Below are positions 15,532 to 25,036 of a stretch of DNA of 25,506 bases, one piece after another. Location of the stretch: assembly GCA_022776215.1 (NCBI GenBank), contig JALFIR010000032.1, positions 1 to 25,506 on the forward strand. The letters run 5' to 3'. Under the pieces are notes generated by a model, which did no database searches, was not told the DNA's origin, and saw only the letters and a list, made by a program, of their open reading frames with translations. Source of the DNA: Colivicinus sp022776215 (lineage in GTDB: Bacteria; Bacillota_I; Bacilli_A; Erysipelotrichales; Erysipelotrichaceae). Positions within the stretch are counted from its first letter, which is position 1. Every line of letters starts with the position of its first letter. The position numbers and the translations under genes were made by a program.

Positions 15532-16434
15532 ATGGCTAATGCAAAAGCAAAAACAATTAATTTGTTATTATACGAAGGAAGTCTTACAGGTGTAATCAGC
15601 ATCGAAGATTCTAGTTGGAATTCAGGGGAACTATATTCTGCCCCAAGAGAATCTGTTTCTGATTTATTGAATACAGATGCCTGTAATAAATATGGGGTAT
15701 ATTTACTTCTTTCAGAAAGCATGGTTTATGTTGGCCAATCATCAGACTTATCAAAGCGCATAACACAACACACCGTAGGAAAAGGATGGTGGGAGAGTGT
15801 ATTAATATTGACAACAAAAGATGATAGTTTAACTCATACTGATATAGATTATTTAGAAGCCAAGCTCATAAAAATGGCTAACAACGTTAATAGGCTTGAC
15901 TGCGATAACAAAAGCAAGGGAAATCCTATTAAAGTAGATAAGTATCGTCGAGTTTGGCTAGACCAATTCTTAGAAGAAGCTTTATTTTTAATGCAATTAA
16001 TCGGGATTACTGTCTTTACAGAGAAAAAGGTTAACAAACCAATTGTCAATACGGTTAATGACAATGATATTAAATATATCACAAAACGTTCAAAAGGCGA
16101 AGCAATAAATTACCTTAAGGAAAAAGGGGTTAACATAGGCAAAAATGTCACTTATGCGACAAGAAATGATAAAAATGAATTTTTGGCAAATCCAAAAATA
16201 TATTTACTGGAAGATGATTGGTGGTTTGTTTTAAACGATGCCAGTATCAATCAATTAATTGTATTAAAGATTCCTTCAAAAACATTTTGTGTTAAAAAAG
16301 ACAACAAAAAAGGATTCTATGTCAGAAGCGACAAACCAGATATGTTAGACATAAATATCAACGCAAAAACTTACATAGATAATAGAAGCAAGATTTGTTT
16401 TAAACCATTTATAGAAAAGATTGTAGAATATTAA
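15532..16434 (+). CDS. GIY-YIG nuclease family protein (DUF4357-type)
   Basis: The protein is 300 aa. The N-terminal region (KTINLLLYEGSLTGVISIE) matches the lead-in of the GIY-YIG/DUF4357 group. The GIY-YIG core follows: GVY (55-57), YVG (66-68), Arg76 in LSKRITQH, and Glu109 in YLEAKLI as likely metal ligand, closing by about residue 125. The C-terminal half (about 180-290) is less clear and may be the DUF4357-like part. These proteins are predicted endonucleases found in defence islands and near methylases. The start is the ATG at 15532, 8 nt after GGGAG; an in-frame ATG at 15517 lies before that site. The gene is convergent with the second C5 methyltransferase, separated by a bidirectional terminator. 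Which site it cuts, if any, is unknown. Confidence 0.85.
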   Translation: MANAKAKTINLLLYEGSLTGVISIEDSSWNSGELYSAPRESVSDLLNTDACNKYGVYLLLSESMVYVGQSSDLSKRITQHTVGKGWWESVLILTTKDDSLTHTDIDYLEAKLIKMANNVNRLDCDNKSKGNPIKVDKYRRVWLDQFLEEALFLMQLIGITVFTEKKVNKPIVNTVNDNDIKYITKRSKGEAINYLKEKGVNIGKNVTYATRNDKNEFLANPKIYLLEDDWWFVLNDASINQLIVLKIPSKTFCVKKDNKKGFYVRSDKPDMLDININAKTYIDNRSKICFKPFIEKIVEY

Positions 16435-16467
16435 AATCAAGGATACTTTATACAGTATCCTTGATTT
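16434..16467. terminator. Bidirectional terminator between GIY-YIG gene and defence operon
   Basis: AAATCAAGGATAC (16434-16446) and GTATCCTTGATTT (16455-16467) form a perfect 13-bp stem with an 8-nt loop. T-rich sequence follows on the plus strand (ATTTATAA), and A/T-rich sequence flanks it in the other direction. It separates the convergent genes. Confidence 0.85.
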
Positions 16468-16491
16468 ATAAAACACAATATTTTTAAAAGA

Positions 16492-17727
16492 CTAGTCAAT
16501 TATTCTTTCTTTAATATCAACTATTTGCCTAAAAATCTCCTCTAGAACATTTACAACAATACTATTTCCTGCTAATTTAATCATTTTTTCTCTAGCAAAG
16601 AAATCCTTTCCTCTTAGTTTAAAATTATTATCAACAAGAACTTGGAAATCTCTTTCATCAAAACCCATTAACAGAAAGCATTCTCTTGGTGTTAGATTTC
16701 TATATGGCGCTTTGCCTTCACCGCCGTTATAAGCAATTATTCCGGAATTTGGATTTCTATCTTGCTTTGTGGTAATGGTTTTTATAGTATTCTCTAGCAT
16801 ATGATTCCCATCAAATAAAAGATTATTATCTTCATATATTGTTCGTCTTGATGGGGTATTGTTAGGATTACTGATATCAGCTTCTATTCTGTATCTAGGA
16901 ACTCTGTAATCCAATCTTAAAAAAGTTCTTAATCTTCTCATTCTAATGCCATTATTTTCCTGAAGTTCTTCAAGATTATGATTTGTAAAATATTGTTCAA
17001 CTTCGTTCCGTTTTTCTTCAGTTTCTGTTAAAACACTTATCATAAATGTTCTCTCGCGAGTTTGAGGAATTCCAAAATTTACTGCATTCAAAGTATAAAT
17101 TTGGTTGATGTAACCAATACTAGTTAGATAGTTTTGCCATTCCTCAAAATTGTGCCTATGGGTTTCAGATAGTATATTACTAACATTTTCCATTAGTAAA
17201 AATTTAGGCAACGGTTTTTCTAAAGACACATATTCTTTAAGAATTCTTTCAACTTCCCACAACATACCTGATCTATTATGTGCATTTCTATCTATGCCAC
17301 TCATATTATTATGCCAAGCCCCACAAATGGATAAATCTTGACATGGAAACGAGTATGTTAAAAGATCAATTCCATCTTCCAATTCTTCGGCTTTGACATC
17401 TGTAATGCTTATTAGATTGTGTGTTCTTTCAATTGCGCAGTAGATTCTTTTTAAAGTATCTAAAGACATTGAATGTAAAGATCTTTTGGAGATGGCTTTT
17501 TTTCCATCGCCACTTAATGTAACTCTATCTAGTTCCGTTAATATATCTTCTTTAGTAAAATTGTTGTATCTTGTAAGATCTTGTCTTCCATTATGAATAA
17601 GATCATAAGCATATATAGCGTTTATATCCCATTCGATAGTTGAAACTATCTCATGCGGAACACCTATTCTTTCTAAAGCTTTAGCTTGTGCTCCTATGCC
17701 ACTGAACGCTTCAACTACTCTAAGCAC
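16492..17727 (-). CDS. DNA (cytosine-5)-methyltransferase, last gene of the Mza-like operon
   Basis: The protein is 411 aa with all main C5-methylase motifs: I (EAFSGIGAQ, 6-14), IV with catalytic Cys129 (SFPCQDLS), VI (MENV, 179-182), VIII (PQTRERTF, 221-228) and X (KLAGNSIVV, 384-392). The region between VIII and X (about 235-340), the target recognition part, is unlike that of the Sau3AI-type enzyme in the same window. The two therefore presumably read different sites. The start is GTG at 17727, 8 nt after GGAAGGGG; translation of M-L-R-V-V-E runs straight into motif I. It follows the AIPR gene by 16 nt. In the MutL-linked restriction systems the methylase marks self DNA. The target cannot be read from sequence. 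Confidence 0.94.
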   Translation of the reverse strand: MLRVVEAFSGIGAQAKALERIGVPHEIVSTIEWDINAIYAYDLIHNGRQDLTRYNNFTKEDILTELDRVTLSGDGKKAISKRSLHSMSLDTLKRIYCAIERTHNLISITDVKAEELEDGIDLLTYSFPCQDLSICGAWHNNMSGIDRNAHNRSGMLWEVERILKEYVSLEKPLPKFLLMENVSNILSETHRHNFEEWQNYLTSIGYINQIYTLNAVNFGIPQTRERTFMISVLTETEEKRNEVEQYFTNHNLEELQENNGIRMRRLRTFLRLDYRVPRYRIEADISNPNNTPSRRTIYEDNNLLFDGNHMLENTIKTITTKQDRNPNSGIIAYNGGEGKAPYRNLTPRECFLLMGFDERDFQVLVDNNFKLRGKDFFAREKMIKLAGNSIVVNVLEEIFRQIVDIKERIID

Positions 17728-17743
17728 TATATTTTCCCCTTCC

Positions 17744-19816
17744 TTATTTAGGATAACCCTCTTCCCTAACGCGATTCAATATTTGCATAATTCTTGCACT
17801 TTGTTTATCTGAAGGCACTTTTCCTTTTTCAATGTTAATCGCCACTTGTATAAATTCTAATTCTTGATAATTTAAAACACCATGAGAGTTATTCCACTCA
17901 ACTAATTTTTTCCAATTTTCAACTCCATAATTATACACTTCTAAGGTTTGATTTATGTCATTTGTTAGCTTTTGATCCTTTTTGTTGCTCTTCTTCATAG
18001 AAATCAAATCTTCTTTTGAGTTTAGTTCATTTATAAACTCATCACTAAGAACAATATTTAGCTCAGTTGCTTTTTTCCAACATTTTTCACGCTTTGCCCA
18101 TTCTGTTACGTTTTCAACTTCCCTATCATCATCGATGAGAAAATCATAAATTAACTTAGATGTTTTTGCTATTTGTTTTTGCCAAGCTTCAGATAACGAT
18201 TGCTTTTGCCATATATCATGGAACGAAATTGAATATTCTGGATACTTTTGATTAACAGTATAAATTATTACAGAAAGTGTATAAGCAACAATATTGGCTT
18301 TATAACTATTAAACCAAGTTTGATTCTTAACAATCTTATCTGCCCCCTTAAACAAAATTGCCATTGAAATAATGTCTTCAAAGAAACCTTTATTAAAAAC
18401 AGTTTCATCTTTTTCCCATTGTGTAGAGACGTATGTAGCGAATTTAGCAAACGCCTTTTGCCCACCAGCCGAAGCGATATCTGGTCTCATATTCATGATG
18501 TTCCAATATTTAGCCAAATCAACTTTTTTAAATAGCTGATTAGATGGATTTGATAATTCGAACTTTTTCTTTTCAGCAGGCGTACACTTATAAGTTTCTT
18601 GTTTATACTGGCCATTTGCTCTTTCGTAATACCAATGTGTTCCATATTGATTGCCGTTTACAGCAGGAGCAATTGTTTTACGCGAAAATTCTTCCATTCT
18701 TATATGGAATGGATGATTAGACCATAAATCAGCTTCGCTGACTTTATTTTGACTGTTGGCATATCTAGAAATATTAGGTATTAATTCTTTAGCTTTTTCA
18801 GAGTCAACAACACTTAATTTCATAGGAACAAAAATTTTCTTAATACTTTCTTCTGATCCATCTTTTTTATCATTTAGTAACGCCATCGCTAATGAAGCTG
18901 TAGTTTGTCCTCCGTTAACAATCTGAAGTGCCGTGATTTCTTTTATATATAAGTTTCCATCAACTATGTGAGTTGAAATTTCTGAAGCGGTACCCGCTAT
19001 TCCATTGTTATAAGCAAAAAATAAAGTAGGATTATTTAAAATTGTATTTCTAATTCCTTTATTAACTTTACCTTTTGTTTGTAAAAAAGAACGAACATTT
19101 CCTTCTAAAAGTCTGCTTCCATAATTGTTATATAGATTTGCTAGTAAGTAGCCAGGAATATTGCAAAGATATGCATCGTATTCTTCTGTTTCATTCGCAT
19201 GTAAACAAGGTATGCCATTTTCCGAATATTCCAATAAATTAATTACAATGTCTTCTTTACCAGTTTTTGAGTTTTCAAGTTGATAAATACGACCCATATC
19301 CCATATATTAAATTCCACTGGGATTCCATCAATTTCTTTGGATTTTAAGTCTTTTATCCTGTCACTCATAATCATATCGGTCAATAGAAAAATTCTATAT
19401 TTTTTTACTTTTTGATATTTATGAACCAAATCATAGGCAAGGCCATATCCTGCAGAACTTTCTTCAGCTGTTTCAACGATATATTCTTTATCTTCTATAA
19501 AATTTTGTGCTCTTTCAAAATACTTTAATGCCTCTGTTTTTGTTAAAGTACAGATGCCGTTATAAGATATTTGTGAACAAATAAAAATGTTTAAAACTTC
19601 ATCTAGTTCATCAAACGAATAGCCATCAATTTCTATTTTAGAACGTCTTTTTCCTATCCCTTCAAATGGTACATAATACAAATCATCTATTTCTTCAGCG
19701 TCAATTAAAACACCCTTAAAGTATTCCATCAACGCTTCTTTATCTTCCATATCTTCTGTAGCGACTTGAAATTTTAAATCTTCAATAAAGTCATCTCTAA
19801 ATTCTTGCAATTCCAT
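17744..19816 (-). CDS. AIPR family protein (abortive phage resistance)
   Basis: The protein is 690 aa. The AIPR core is clear: YGSRLLEGNVRSFL (about 232-245), NNPTLFFAYNNGIAG (261-275), LQIVNGGQTTASL (297-309) and ISRYANSQNKVSEAD (349-363). The family is named for abortive-infection loci, and some members are thought to be nucleases, but its biochemistry is not settled. The start is the ATG at 19816, 8 nt after GGAG; a TTG seven codons earlier is possible. The gene overlaps the end of the DUF4420 gene by 20 nt and is followed after 16 nt by the methyltransferase gene. In the Mza / MutL-linked systems AIPR, Z1, DUF4420 and GHKL proteins travel together, as here. No frameshift or missing core motif is seen. 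Confidence 0.92.
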   Translation of the reverse strand: MELQEFRDDFIEDLKFQVATEDMEDKEALMEYFKGVLIDAEEIDDLYYVPFEGIGKRRSKIEIDGYSFDELDEVLNIFICSQISYNGICTLTKTEALKYFERAQNFIEDKEYIVETAEESSAGYGLAYDLVHKYQKVKKYRIFLLTDMIMSDRIKDLKSKEIDGIPVEFNIWDMGRIYQLENSKTGKEDIVINLLEYSENGIPCLHANETEEYDAYLCNIPGYLLANLYNNYGSRLLEGNVRSFLQTKGKVNKGIRNTILNNPTLFFAYNNGIAGTASEISTHIVDGNLYIKEITALQIVNGGQTTASLAMALLNDKKDGSEESIKKIFVPMKLSVVDSEKAKELIPNISRYANSQNKVSEADLWSNHPFHIRMEEFSRKTIAPAVNGNQYGTHWYYERANGQYKQETYKCTPAEKKKFELSNPSNQLFKKVDLAKYWNIMNMRPDIASAGGQKAFAKFATYVSTQWEKDETVFNKGFFEDIISMAILFKGADKIVKNQTWFNSYKANIVAYTLSVIIYTVNQKYPEYSISFHDIWQKQSLSEAWQKQIAKTSKLIYDFLIDDDREVENVTEWAKREKCWKKATELNIVLSDEFINELNSKEDLISMKKSNKKDQKLTNDINQTLEVYNYGVENWKKLVEWNNSHGVLNYQELEFIQVAINIEKGKVPSDKQSARIMQILNRVREEGYPK

Positions 19817-20747
19817 CCGAAATACTCCATTCTTCAATATTACTTGTTATTAATTCATAATTGATTTTACCTATTGATTTGTTCAAATCTCTTTGTCTTA
19901 AACATGGAAATGTATTGTTTACCATATACATTTTTGAACTTATAAAATGATAATTTTTATTATCGTACTCATCATTATAAGTGTATCCCCAATACATCAA
20001 AAGCACATCTAATCTAATTTTTAGACTTTCATCCAATATTAGTTCTTTAATTTCAGATACTAGTTTATTTAAATTTAAACGATCATTATCACTAATACTT
20101 GTTTTGTCTAAATATAGAACCACTAAATTGCCATCGCGATTAGTATCCAATTGTTCTACAGAAGAAATTCTAATAGTTGTTGAACCGGGGCTAACAGCCT
20201 TAACTTCGAACCAAGTATCCTTATACATAAAATCTTGATCAGTTTTTTCAGGTCCCATCCACGATTTTATTGATTCTTCAACACCATACTTTTCAAATAA
20301 AAAATTCTTCAAGAAATATAATTCTCCAATCAAGCCTTTAACTTCATTATCAGTTAATAACGTACTTCTTGACCTTTCCAACATCTTTTTCCATAAAAGA
20401 TATCTGTTGCACAAAAAATGCGCTCCATCTTCTTTTTTACAATTAATCGATGAATTAATCATATCCATACAAAAATACGAAAATAATTCAATATATTTAT
20501 CGTTTAAAAGCGAAAAAATAATAGCGTATTGTTTATCCTTTCTTAAGCCAACATAAACATCTATTGCTGATGAATTCGGAATACTGCTTGGTTTTGTATT
20601 AGAAATGAATAGCAATGATGGATTAAAATCTTTATTCATTCCTAGCATCAAACCCAAAGGGTGTTCTATCTTAGCGAGTTTATAAGCATCATTCTGGCCA
20701 TCCATTTCTCCAAAAAAATCATGGTAAACTTCGTCAAATTCAATCAT
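19797..20747 (-). CDS. PD-(D/E)XK motif protein, DUF4420 family
   Basis: The protein is 316 aa. Likely nuclease residues are Glu142 in GLIGELYFL, an Asp at about 172 in EKTDQDF, and Glu181-Val-Lys183 in TWFEVKAV, followed by a Ser/Thr-rich IRISSVEQL segment. This matches the DUF4420 pattern of the restriction-endonuclease-like fold, so it is the best candidate for DNA cleavage in the operon. The ATG at 20747 overlaps the Z1 stop (ATGATTGA, 8 nt) and follows GGAAG by 6 nt. Longer N-terminal extensions rich in Met/Arg are only the Z1 tail in another frame. It sits between Z1 and AIPR, as in the Mza-type loci. The catalytic role is inferred. Confidence 0.9.
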   Translation of the reverse strand: MIEFDEVYHDFFGEMDGQNDAYKLAKIEHPLGLMLGMNKDFNPSLLFISNTKPSSIPNSSAIDVYVGLRKDKQYAIIFSLLNDKYIELFSYFCMDMINSSINCKKEDGAHFLCNRYLLWKKMLERSRSTLLTDNEVKGLIGELYFLKNFLFEKYGVEESIKSWMGPEKTDQDFMYKDTWFEVKAVSPGSTTIRISSVEQLDTNRDGNLVVLYLDKTSISDNDRLNLNKLVSEIKELILDESLKIRLDVLLMYWGYTYNDEYDNKNYHFISSKMYMVNNTFPCLRQRDLNKSIGKINYELITSNIEEWSISDGIARI

Positions 20748-23532
20748 TCTCATCTTCCGTTTCCTCATCATAGTCATCATCATTATCAACGCCAATTATT
20801 TCTTTCATTTTCACCTTATTGATTTTATAATTGTGGGTAATCTTTTTCTTTCCATCTATATCTGGAATACCAATCGCTAGTCCAAATACAAGATTTTTAT
20901 AAGCTTCTATAAGTTCTGGATGTTCAATCTCTTTTTTGTTCTCGGTTAACAACACGGGATAAATAATCAAAAGTGGATTTCTCTTATATCCAGTATTAAA
21001 ATAATCGTTTTGTGTATAACTCTTATTCTTTTCAGTACTTGCTCTATTTTTATTAGCTCTGTCTTGTATTATTTCAACCTCTTCTTTTACAAGACCACCT
21101 TTAGCGTAATTAGTACTTCCTAAACGAGATTTCGATCCTGACATTTGAATATATTTCTTATCCTCATTGATTGTAAACGATCTCGCAACAGGGCCTAACG
21201 CCAAATTATCAGAAATAATCTCTTCATTATTTTTGGAATTATCTGCAATTATTAAATCCCAATAATCAAGCTTTTCTCTTTTATCTTTTATAATATCGAT
21301 TATACTTTCTGGAACAAAATCAAAATTAAAAACATTAACATGAAAGGAAGATAATAAATCGATTATATAATTTTTAGGTATTGATAATATTTGTCTATGT
21401 TTACTTTGTTCTAACTCTACAACTGAATTACCATATATTTTTTCATTGGTAAATTTATATCCATCATTTGATAGTTTATCAATCCATGCATAAATAATTT
21501 TATTGTTTGTTTTATTGATTTTCTCATCCAAATCTAAATATTTCGTTTCTACAACAGTACCGCTTAAACTAATTGCTTTTGAATAATCTTCTGCACTTCT
21601 CATTTTATTAACAGCAGTAACCATCAATGAACCAATATCATTTCTTACCCCCAAACCAAAATCCCTAGGGGTGCAACCTGCGTTCATCATCTTTTTAACT
21701 TCATGTTTTAAATCCTCTTGTGCTTCTGTTATATATTCATACCATTCAATCGATCTTTCGCTCATCCAAATTTGGCATAAATCAGAGTAACCTTTTCTGT
21801 ACCCAAACCATCTGCCCATTTGCATTAAAGTATCATACATTTTTGAATTGCGATAAAAATAGCTTGTTGATAATCCTTCTAGCGTTAGTCCTCTTGATAA
21901 ACTAAAACCACCTACAGCAATAATGCGTAATCCTTGTACTTCGTATTCATCATAATTTAAGTTTCTTTTAGAATTGGTGCCATTAATTGTCCTAACCACA
22001 ATGGAAGAACAACTCTTATATAGATTTTTTTGAATAGTTTCCCAATCAAATATTTCATCTTTATTTTTATAATTCATATTAACAAAATGGGTTTCGTAAA
22101 CTTTCTTAGAAAAAGAGATAGCTTTGTGTTTTTCCCCAACTTTTCCTAATTTACAATAATTTTTAAACTCGATCATGTATTCTCTAACAAAATCGTCGAT
22201 AATATTTGCAACTTTAGTTTGAACGCCAATAAAACGACTTATATTAACCAACATAGATCTATGAGTGCCTTCTTGCCCTCTTAAATCTCTAATTGTATTC
22301 GTTATAAAGAATGAACAAATGGCTTCTTTCAACGATAAAGGAAGTTCATTTGGTTCAAACTCTTTTTTATGATTTTCCGGTAAAAAAGTTTCACAATCAT
22401 CATTAGTTTTTAAAATAAAATTATACTCTCCGTCATCAGTAAACACAGAACTTGCACCAATATAATTAGTAGGAGCATCTAAAGCATATATAAAATCTTC
22501 TGGGAACAAATCATCACTAAGCATTTCTTCATCACTATCAGGATTAATAAATATATTCGCATAAGGTGTTGCAGTAAATGCTACATAGGTCGAGTGAGTA
22601 AAAACATCTAACATTTTTCTAATACAACCATTTATTGCACTAGGAGATTCATCTTCTTTTTTTGTATTTACAGAAGCATTGTCCGCTTCATCATCAATCA
22701 ATAGCATAGGAGCATCTATTTTGCCATTATTCGCATCATTAGCATTATAAAGTCTTAACCATCTTTCTAATTTTTCTAATACGCTCTTATTTTTCTTAAG
22801 TACAAATATAACAGGTGATGAAAGACTCTGTAATTTAATATTTAAATTATTTGCAACTGGTTGCAAAAAATCATTAGTTGTAGAGGTTAGTGAACAAGCG
22901 TAAATAGAACTATCAATGTTTCCAACACCAACATTAATGTTGGATTCTTTGCGGACAAACCCTTTACTATCAAGCCCAACAAAGCCCTCATCCAATCTTG
23001 ATTGTGTTTGTTGTCTTAATTTTTCTATCGTACCAGTGAGTAGAATAATTATTTGATACCCAGCATCTGCAGCTTTATTTATCAAAGCTGTATATGTAGA
23101 AGTTTTGCCGGATTGAACATCACCTATAACTAAACCTTTATTAGAAAAGTTGTATTTACTATTAGGATCTCCCAACAAGTCCATTATGGAATCAGTAGCT
23201 CTATCTATTGCATTTACAGCTTCAGGTGCAAATTCTTTTGTTGTGATTAAATATTGTCTATATCTACTCCAAAATTTACACTCATTATTGGCTTTTGCAT
23301 TTAAGTACCACGGCTTGTGAGTTTCTTTTTTAATAACACTTCCGACATCCATTCTTACCTTTAATCGAGAAGAAATTTCATCGATAATCTTCTTTTTATC
23401 ATCATCATTAACATCGAACATTGTTGAATAAATATTAACCAGTTTTGCCAATTCATCTTCACTTACCACATCATCATAATTATTATTTATGTGGGTTATA
23501 ACATTGCTTGTAATTGTTTTAATCGCATCCAT
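20740..23532 (-). CDS. Z1 domain protein, superfamily II helicase-like ATPase
   Basis: The protein is 930 aa. It has a Walker A GDVQSGKT (137-144), a Walker B LLIDDEAD (277-284), and TATPYAN (320-326) as motif III-like. The Z1 signature SRGLTLEGL (546-554) is followed by YDTLMQMGRWFGYRKGY (566-582), where the Arg residues probably form the motif VI finger. Such proteins are predicted to move on or remodel DNA using ATP. The acidic tail (DDDYDEETEDEND) is notable. The gene overlaps the GHKL gene by 14 nt and the DUF4420 gene by 8 nt, so the three are translationally coupled. AAGAGG stands 9 nt before the ATG. In the MutL-linked restriction-modification systems Z1 accompanies the GHKL ATPase. 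Intact, full length. Confidence 0.95.
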   Translation of the reverse strand: MDAIKTITSNVITHINNNYDDVVSEDELAKLVNIYSTMFDVNDDDKKKIIDEISSRLKVRMDVGSVIKKETHKPWYLNAKANNECKFWSRYRQYLITTKEFAPEAVNAIDRATDSIMDLLGDPNSKYNFSNKGLVIGDVQSGKTSTYTALINKAADAGYQIIILLTGTIEKLRQQTQSRLDEGFVGLDSKGFVRKESNINVGVGNIDSSIYACSLTSTTNDFLQPVANNLNIKLQSLSSPVIFVLKKNKSVLEKLERWLRLYNANDANNGKIDAPMLLIDDEADNASVNTKKEDESPSAINGCIRKMLDVFTHSTYVAFTATPYANIFINPDSDEEMLSDDLFPEDFIYALDAPTNYIGASSVFTDDGEYNFILKTNDDCETFLPENHKKEFEPNELPLSLKEAICSFFITNTIRDLRGQEGTHRSMLVNISRFIGVQTKVANIIDDFVREYMIEFKNYCKLGKVGEKHKAISFSKKVYETHFVNMNYKNKDEIFDWETIQKNLYKSCSSIVVRTINGTNSKRNLNYDEYEVQGLRIIAVGGFSLSRGLTLEGLSTSYFYRNSKMYDTLMQMGRWFGYRKGYSDLCQIWMSERSIEWYEYITEAQEDLKHEVKKMMNAGCTPRDFGLGVRNDIGSLMVTAVNKMRSAEDYSKAISLSGTVVETKYLDLDEKINKTNNKIIYAWIDKLSNDGYKFTNEKIYGNSVVELEQSKHRQILSIPKNYIIDLLSSFHVNVFNFDFVPESIIDIIKDKREKLDYWDLIIADNSKNNEEIISDNLALGPVARSFTINEDKKYIQMSGSKSRLGSTNYAKGGLVKEEVEIIQDRANKNRASTEKNKSYTQNDYFNTGYKRNPLLIIYPVLLTENKKEIEHPELIEAYKNLVFGLAIGIPDIDGKKKITHNYKINKVKMKEIIGVDNDDDYDEETEDEND

Positions 23533-24988
23533 TTAAATATTCCTCTTTAATTCTCTTTAAAACATCTTCATGCTTAGCAAAATACTCTATATAATTCATA
23601 TTTTTTATAAAATCTCGTATATCTAAATTTTGTTCCTTGGCTGCTTCTATCATATCCAAAGCAACCGAATAGACTTTATCAAATTCTTCATCGTTTTCGA
23701 GTTTTACTTCATTTTTCCCCATTCGATAATAAATATCTTCATAAGGGAACGAGTTCTCTATCATTTCAATGAATGACGTTAAATAAGCCTCTCCTTGCTG
23801 ATCTAGCTTTTCTATTAACTGTTTATATAGCAAAGTATTTTTGTTAATTTTATATGAATATTTTCCTCTATCATTAATAATATCCCATGTATGTACTAGT
23901 TGATCTGGCTCAATTTTTCTGCCTCTATATTTATATACATTCGCACTTTTGCCAACCGCACTTTCAACAATTTTTTTAAGCCTGTCTTTTAAAGAATCGG
24001 GTAAAGCGGCTGATGACTTCTTTATATCAATATTCCATATTGAATCCAAAGAGTTTGGTATATCAACTCTTACCCTAGTTAACTTACTTAGTTCATGACT
24101 TTTAATAAGCTTGAACCATGTCCCCCAAACAATTAATCTTTTATTTCTGTAAACATAAAAACCTTGAGTTTTTCTCAAGTCGCTAATGTCTCCTAATTGC
24201 TTTTTATCTTTTGTGGTTAATTTACTTATGTAAGGAAGAATATATGGTTTAACTTTTATAGCTTCATCATTAAAAGTTATGGTCTGTTCATTTAAGGGCT
24301 GTGTTGCGGGATTGGTTGTTAAAAACGGATCTACCCCTTCTACGAAGTCATTGTTAAAATATATTTTGATCCTATTTTTAGGATTTTCATCATTTATAAA
24401 ACGATGAAATACTAAAGCTATATGATCTCTAGCGTTCGATATTTTTGTATCAAAAGTCTTTTGAAAGTAAACCGTCGATTCTTCTAGTCTATCGAATTTT
24501 TCCCATAATACAATAGTACCAGAGTCTCTATCTGCTAAATATTCACAAACATCATATTTTGAACACTCTTCACCATCATATACGTTTAGACTCCAGTCAT
24601 TTTTTTCTATGATATAATCCAAATCCCAACAAGCCCCAGTAAGAACGCCATCTTTTTTTGAAAATACCGTTAACTTTCTGCATTGTGATAATGATGCGGT
24701 TTTCATGCCCAAGCCAAAACGCCCCAAATCATTTTGATCTCGTTCCTCTAAAGAACTTTTACTTCCATATCTCATGGCATCCAATAGTTCATCGCGATTC
24801 ATACCGGTACCATTATCAATAACCGCCAGAAACGGTTCCAATGAATCAAAATAAACATCAATTCTATCTGCTTTTTTTGATAAACTATTATCTATAATGT
24901 CAGCTAATGCAGTTTCAAAAGAATAACCTATAGAACGCGTTGATTCAATTAATATTGGAGCATTTGGTATTAGCTTAATCTCATCCAT
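23519..24988 (-). CDS. GHKL ATPase, MutL/MORC-like, first gene of the defence operon
   Basis: The protein is 489 aa. It has the Bergerat ATP-binding fold at its N-terminus: Glu25 and Asn34 in SFETALADIIDNS, DNGTG (58-62) and GRFGLGMK (89-96), with SGTIVLW further on. This set is typical of the MutL-like ATPases placed by Iyer, Abhiman and Aravind at the origin of MORC proteins. The C-terminal part (about 340-489) shows no MutL endonuclease motif (DQHA...E), so cutting probably lies with the DUF4420 protein. The likely role is ATP-driven clamping on DNA as a sensor or matchmaker. I chose the ATG at 24988; a GTG at 25003 is possible but sits directly on the AAGGG. It leads a five-gene operon (GHKL, Z1, DUF4420, AIPR, C5 methylase). 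Confidence 0.92.
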   Translation of the reverse strand: MDEIKLIPNAPILIESTRSIGYSFETALADIIDNSLSKKADRIDVYFDSLEPFLAVIDNGTGMNRDELLDAMRYGSKSSLEERDQNDLGRFGLGMKTASLSQCRKLTVFSKKDGVLTGACWDLDYIIEKNDWSLNVYDGEECSKYDVCEYLADRDSGTIVLWEKFDRLEESTVYFQKTFDTKISNARDHIALVFHRFINDENPKNRIKIYFNNDFVEGVDPFLTTNPATQPLNEQTITFNDEAIKVKPYILPYISKLTTKDKKQLGDISDLRKTQGFYVYRNKRLIVWGTWFKLIKSHELSKLTRVRVDIPNSLDSIWNIDIKKSSAALPDSLKDRLKKIVESAVGKSANVYKYRGRKIEPDQLVHTWDIINDRGKYSYKINKNTLLYKQLIEKLDQQGEAYLTSFIEMIENSFPYEDIYYRMGKNEVKLENDEEFDKVYSVALDMIEAAKEQNLDIRDFIKNMNYIEYFAKHEDVLKRIKEEYLNGCD

Positions 24989-25036
24989 AAAATCACACCA
25001 CACCCTTCATTAGTTATTAAATATACTAACCATCAA

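Noticed and set aside
15464..16434. GIY-YIG gene as the dedicated restriction partner of the Sau3AI-type methylase
   Set aside because: That methylase already has a complete Sau3AI-like endonuclease divergent from it, and the GIY-YIG gene lies almost 4 kb away.
19797..20795. Longer start for the DUF4420 protein at 20795
   Set aside because: The added Met/Arg-rich residues are the acidic tail of the Z1 gene read in another frame. A ribosome binding site stands before the ATG at 20747.
23519..24988. Calling the GHKL protein a mismatch-repair MutL
   Set aside because: It has the ATPase motifs but no MutL C-terminal endonuclease motif. Its neighbours are Z1, DUF4420 and AIPR genes rather than mutS.
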